Assembly: GCA_025456495.1 (NCBI GenBank)
Contig: JALOKO010000137.1
Coordinates: forward strand, 1-8,368
DNA: 8,368 nucleotides
Origin: Bryobacterales bacterium
Lineage (GTDB): Bacteria; Acidobacteriota; Terriglobia; Bryobacterales; Bryobacteraceae
Reading direction: 5' to 3'
Part shown: one piece after another, positions 5,965 to 8,368 of the stretch
Layout of the letters: every line of letters starts with the position of its first letter
Numbering within the stretch: the first letter of the stretch is position 1
Program-made: the position numbers and the translations under genes
The notes under the pieces: generated by a model
The model's input: the letters and a program-made list of their open reading frames with translations, nothing else
What the model was told of the DNA's origin: nothing
The model's database searches: none

Positions 5965-6822
5965 ATGCGCGGGCGCCCCGCTGGATTCAAGATCGCTTGC
6001 GCCCGCCGGGAGATGGCATTGTCGACGATCAGCACCCGCGAAGCAGCTTCCAGGCAGGCCACACAAGACCCCGCACCACTTTCTTCAAGGGCTCTGGCCA
6101 AGGGCTTGCGCATTTTGGAACTGTTGGCCTCAGCCAGTCAGCCACTTAGCCTGGCCGATCTGGCGATTGGGTTGCGGCTCGGCAAGCCGTCCACTCTGCG
6201 TCTGCTGCAGACCTTGTCCGCGCTGGACTACGTTCGCAAGGACGACGACGGCAACTATCGTCGCGGCCTGCTGCCCCCCGGCAGCCCGGGGACGCAATGG
6301 ACCGAGCGGCTGTTGGTTCTGGCGTCCGAAGAGATTCTGGAGCTGAACCATGACCTGGCTGAAACCGTGTCGTTGGCGGCGCTTTTCGGTGACCACGTGC
6401 GGGTAATCCATACCCTGGAAAGTAGCCAGCACATCCGGATGTCGAATTTTCCCAACCGCATCCTTCCCCCGTATGCATCGTCGCTCGGGAAGGCCATCAC
6501 GGCGTTCCAACCGCCAGAGTCAGTACAGCAACTCATCCAGGTTTTCGGCGTCTATCAGATCACCGCAAACACCCTCACGGATCCAGTGCGGATCCGCGAA
6601 GACCTGGCGCGCGTGCGAGAGCAAGGCTATGCCACTGAGATTGAAGAGACGGTGCTGGGCGGATGCTGCGTGGGTGCGCCCATCCAGGAACGCGATGGCA
6701 CAGTACGAGCAGCGCTAAGCGTGTCGCTTCCCTTCTCTCGCTTCACCGGACGCATGCGACAACTGATTCCGAAACGGGTGGCGCAGGCCGCAAAGAACGT
6801 CGCCAAGAAACTTAGCCGCTAA
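5965..6822 (+). CDS. IclR-family transcriptional regulator
   Basis: DNA-binding regulator of catabolic genes; members usually act as dimers or tetramers that respond to a small carboxylic-acid effector. With this start it has 285 residues. The winged helix-turn-helix is at about 43-100: ALAKGLRILELL, SLADLAIGLRLGKPSTLRLLQTL as helix-turn-helix, then the wing at DDDGNYRRG. The effector (GAF-like) domain is at about 115-285: ETVSLAAL, the PPYASSLGKAITAF helix (168-181), the GYATEIEETVLGGCCVGAPI segment (221-240) and ALSVSLPFSRF (250-260). All are standard IclR landmarks. Start choice is uncertain: GTG 5956 adds three residues and ATG 6013 removes 16, giving 269 residues. None has a good Shine-Dalgarno sequence. 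I favour ATG 5965 because of the -10-like hexamer 11 bases upstream. The gene follows the aldolase by 121 bp and probably regulates it, the divergent GH-like operon, or both. The effector is unknown. Confidence 0.92.
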   Translation: MRGRPAGFKIACARREMALSTISTREAASRQATQDPAPLSSRALAKGLRILELLASASQPLSLADLAIGLRLGKPSTLRLLQTLSALDYVRKDDDGNYRRGLLPPGSPGTQWTERLLVLASEEILELNHDLAETVSLAALFGDHVRVIHTLESSQHIRMSNFPNRILPPYASSLGKAITAFQPPESVQQLIQVFGVYQITANTLTDPVRIREDLARVREQGYATEIEETVLGGCCVGAPIQERDGTVRAALSVSLPFSRFTGRMRQLIPKRVAQAAKNVAKKLSR

Positions 6823-6857
6823 GCAGCGGTAAGCGTACAAGGGTCACGACGTGACCT
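6811..6857. terminator. Hairpins between convergent IclR and Fur-family genes
   Basis: Only 34 bp separate the two converging stop codons. GGTCAC-GAC-GTGACC (6842-6856) is a perfect 6-bp stem with a 3-base loop, extendable by a G-T pair, directly next to the Fur-family stop. Two mutually exclusive smaller stems overlap the IclR stop: CTTAG-CCG-CTAAG (6811-6823) and CCGCT-AAGC-AGCGG (6816-6829). No run of T follows on either strand, so this is not a classical intrinsic terminator. A shared bidirectional role is plausible because of the position. Confidence 0.35.
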
Positions 6858-7288
6858 CACTCCAGGGCTCCATGGTGTGCCAGCGGTCGGCAGTCAACGC
6901 AGCACCCGTACAGGAAAATCGAGTGCGCGTCCACGATGCAATGCGCGGGCTTCATGCGGTCAATCTCTGGCGTGGAGCCGAACACCCAGAAAGCGCGCCG
7001 ACAATGCTGACAGCGGAAGTAATGGTGCTCCCGCGTCATGTGCGGCTCAAATCGAGGAGGATCGTTGGGAAGTTGGACCTGCGCCACCGCGCCCTCAGCC
7101 TCCAGCGTCGCCAAGGTGCGATACACGGTGGCGATGCCCAGGCTGGCCAGTTGTTGGCGCGCGACGCTAAGCACCTCCTGCGCGGTGAGCGGCCGACGGC
7201 AATCCTGCAGCACCTTCTCCACTACGGCGCGCTGCCGGGTGTTGCGCATCCGGGTACGGAGGGGCCTTGGCTGGTTCCGCATCTCCAT
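6857..7288 (-). CDS. Fur-family metalloregulator, probably Zur-like
   Basis: Cytoplasmic metal-sensing repressor of 143 residues, a normal length for the Fur/Zur/PerR family. The N-terminal winged helix contains TRQR (17-20), LTAQEVL (34-40) and the recognition helix GIATVYRTLATLEAEG (51-66). The C-terminal dimerisation and metal domain has HMTREHHYFRCQHC (83-96) and LYGCCVDC (126-133). C93-x-x-C96 and C130-x-x-C133 form the structural Zn site; H83, H88 and H89 are likely regulatory ligands. It lies 27 bp downstream of a COG0523 GTPase on the same strand. That family is a well-known member of the Zur regulon, so zinc sensing is the best guess. Fur (iron) or PerR (peroxide) cannot be excluded from residues alone. 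The start is uncertain among ATG 7286-7288, 7280-7282 and 7247-7249, since none has a well-spaced Shine-Dalgarno sequence. The longest is given. Translational coupling to the GTPase stop is possible. Confidence 0.92.
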   Translation of the reverse strand: MEMRNQPRPLRTRMRNTRQRAVVEKVLQDCRRPLTAQEVLSVARQQLASLGIATVYRTLATLEAEGAVAQVQLPNDPPRFEPHMTREHHYFRCQHCRRAFWVFGSTPEIDRMKPAHCIVDAHSIFLYGCCVDCRPLAHHGALE

Positions 7289-7315
7289 TCTTGCATCGAT
7301 ACCTTGCCAGCCACC

Positions 7316-8368
7316 CTATTGGACAGGCGCCAATTCCGCGGTCTCCTCCAGTAACCATCGGCCCCATGGATTGCGATAACGCGACCAGGCCTTCGGCCCC
7401 TTCGCCAGCTCCGCGTCCGTCAGCAAACACGCGTTCAACGCGCTCTCGATTTCGCCCCGGGGCAGGTCGACGCCAATGAATACCAGTTCCTGCATGCGGT
7501 CACCCCATGGCTGCTGCCAGTTCGCCTCAATGTAGGTGAGGGCCTCCGGGTCATCGGGCCAATCTTCACGGGGGCGCGCGGCGTACCAGTAGGTAGCGGG
7601 CTCAATGGCAATGCAATTGCCTGCCTGCGAGTAGTTGCCAATGATGTCGTGCTCAGTGGCCAGCCACACCATGCCCTTGGCGCGCAGCACCCCAGGCCAC
7701 ACCTCACCTAACGCATCGTAAAGACGCTGCGGATGGAAGGGACGACGGGCACGGAAGACGAAGCTTCCAATGCCATACTCCTCGGTTTCCGGAGTGTGGC
7801 CGACGCCCTGCAACTCCTTCAGCCATCCGGGGGCGTTGGCCGCCTTTTCTTCGTCGAACAAGCCCGTGTTCAGCAGAGCCTCCAATGGCGCCTTCCCAAA
7901 CGACGTGGGCAGAAGGCGTGCCTCTGGGTTTAACCGGCGAATGATGCCATGCAAACGCGCCATGTCGGCCTCAGTCACACGATCGGCCTTGTTCAGCACG
8001 ATGACGTTGGCAAACTCTACCTGGTCAATCAGCAGGTCGGCCACGTTGCGCTCGTCGTCGTCTCCCAGGGCCATGTGGCGATCCAGAAGCGAATCCAGGG
8101 AATCCAGATTCTCCAGGAAGGTTTCGGCATCCACAACGGTCACCATGGTGTCCAGTCGGGCTACCTGACTCAGGCTGCGGCCTTCCTCGTCGATGAAGCT
8201 GAAGGTGGCGGCGACGGGCATGGGCTCGCCGATACCGGTGGATTCAATCAGCAGATAATCGAAGCGCCCTTCCCTCGCCAGCTTCCCCACTTCCACCAGC
8301 AGATCCTCCCGCAAGGTGCAGCAGATACAGCCGTTGGTCATTTCCACTAGCCGCTCTTCCACGCGGTC
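7316..8368 (-). CDS. COG0523 GTPase, CobW/YciC/ZagA-type metallochaperone (5' end outside window)
   Basis: SIMIBI-class GTPase thought to deliver zinc or another metal to client proteins under metal limitation. The last 350 residues are visible. The Walker A loop lies beyond the right edge, so the GTG at 8360-8362 is internal and not a start. Numbering from the edge: the metal-binding C14-I-C16-C17 motif sits in NGCICCTLREDLL, the ESTG motif of the GTPase core is at 42-45 (DYLLIESTGIGEP), and the guanine-specificity motif NKAD is at 126-129. The C-terminal CobW_C domain runs from about 198 to 320 (GSFVFRARRPFHPQRLYDAL, GNYSQAGN, RMQELVFIGVDLPRGEIESAL). There is no His-rich linker in the visible part. 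The long C-terminal region with W and DRMQELVFIG resembles the YciC/ZagA/ZigA branch rather than cobalamin CobW; this is recognition from memory. The gene ends with TAG at 7316-7318 and is followed by the Fur-family gene, forming a likely metal-responsive operon. Confidence 0.92.
   Translation of the reverse strand, partial: DRVEERLVEMTNGCICCTLREDLLVEVGKLAREGRFDYLLIESTGIGEPMPVAATFSFIDEEGRSLSQVARLDTMVTVVDAETFLENLDSLDSLLDRHMALGDDDERNVADLLIDQVEFANVIVLNKADRVTEADMARLHGIIRRLNPEARLLPTSFGKAPLEALLNTGLFDEEKAANAPGWLKELQGVGHTPETEEYGIGSFVFRARRPFHPQRLYDALGEVWPGVLRAKGMVWLATEHDIIGNYSQAGNCIAIEPATYWYAARPREDWPDDPEALTYIEANWQQPWGDRMQELVFIGVDLPRGEIESALNACLLTDAELAKGPKAWSRYRNPWGRWLLEETAELAPVQ

Overview
The window is GC-rich bacterial chromosome that looks like Acidobacteriota (Solibacter/Bryobacter-type). 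This is an inference. It rests on an Oar-like TonB-dependent receptor with an N-terminal carboxypeptidase-regulatory-like domain and an LPLNGRN plug motif, next to secreted Asp-box and glycoside-hydrolase-like proteins, a combination abundant in that phylum. Two of the seven protein genes are cut by the window edges. I saw no rRNA or tRNA gene, CRISPR array, insertion sequence or integrase.

Layout. (1) Positions 1-4299, minus strand, read right to left: a secreted 807-residue glycoside-hydrolase-like protein (1876-4299), a secreted Asp-box/sialidase-like protein (678-1850) 25 bp behind it, and after a 109-bp gap the first 189 residues of a TonB-dependent receptor (1-568). (2) Positions 4300-4901: a divergent intergenic region of about 600 bp. 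It holds a good sigma-70-like promoter and an inverted repeat for the left unit, a possible leaderless promoter for the right unit, and about 500 bp in which I could support no gene. (3) Positions 4902-6822, plus strand: a class I aldolase of the dihydrodipicolinate synthase/N-acetylneuraminate lyase family, then an IclR-family regulator with three 12-bp near-palindromic repeats in front of it. (4) Positions 6857-8368, minus strand, convergent to the IclR gene: a COG0523 (CobW/YciC/ZagA-type) metallochaperone GTPase, cut at the right edge, followed 27 bp later by a Fur-family regulator, most likely Zur-like.

How the genes may work together. The left and middle parts resemble a compact catabolic locus. 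Exported enzymes would trim a glycan or glycoside outside the cytoplasm, the TonB-dependent receptor would bind or import a product, the cytoplasmic aldolase would cleave an acidic sugar such as a 2-keto-3-deoxy sugar acid or a sialic-acid-like compound, and the IclR protein would sense a metabolite and control one or both units. The substrate cannot be read from the sequence. The right part is a separate zinc (or other divalent metal) homeostasis unit.

Three starts (GH-like gene, aldolase, IclR) lack a well-placed Shine-Dalgarno sequence and have a TANNNT -10-like hexamer 6-11 bases before the start codon, which suggests leaderless transcripts. The Asp-box and receptor genes have ordinary Shine-Dalgarno sequences.
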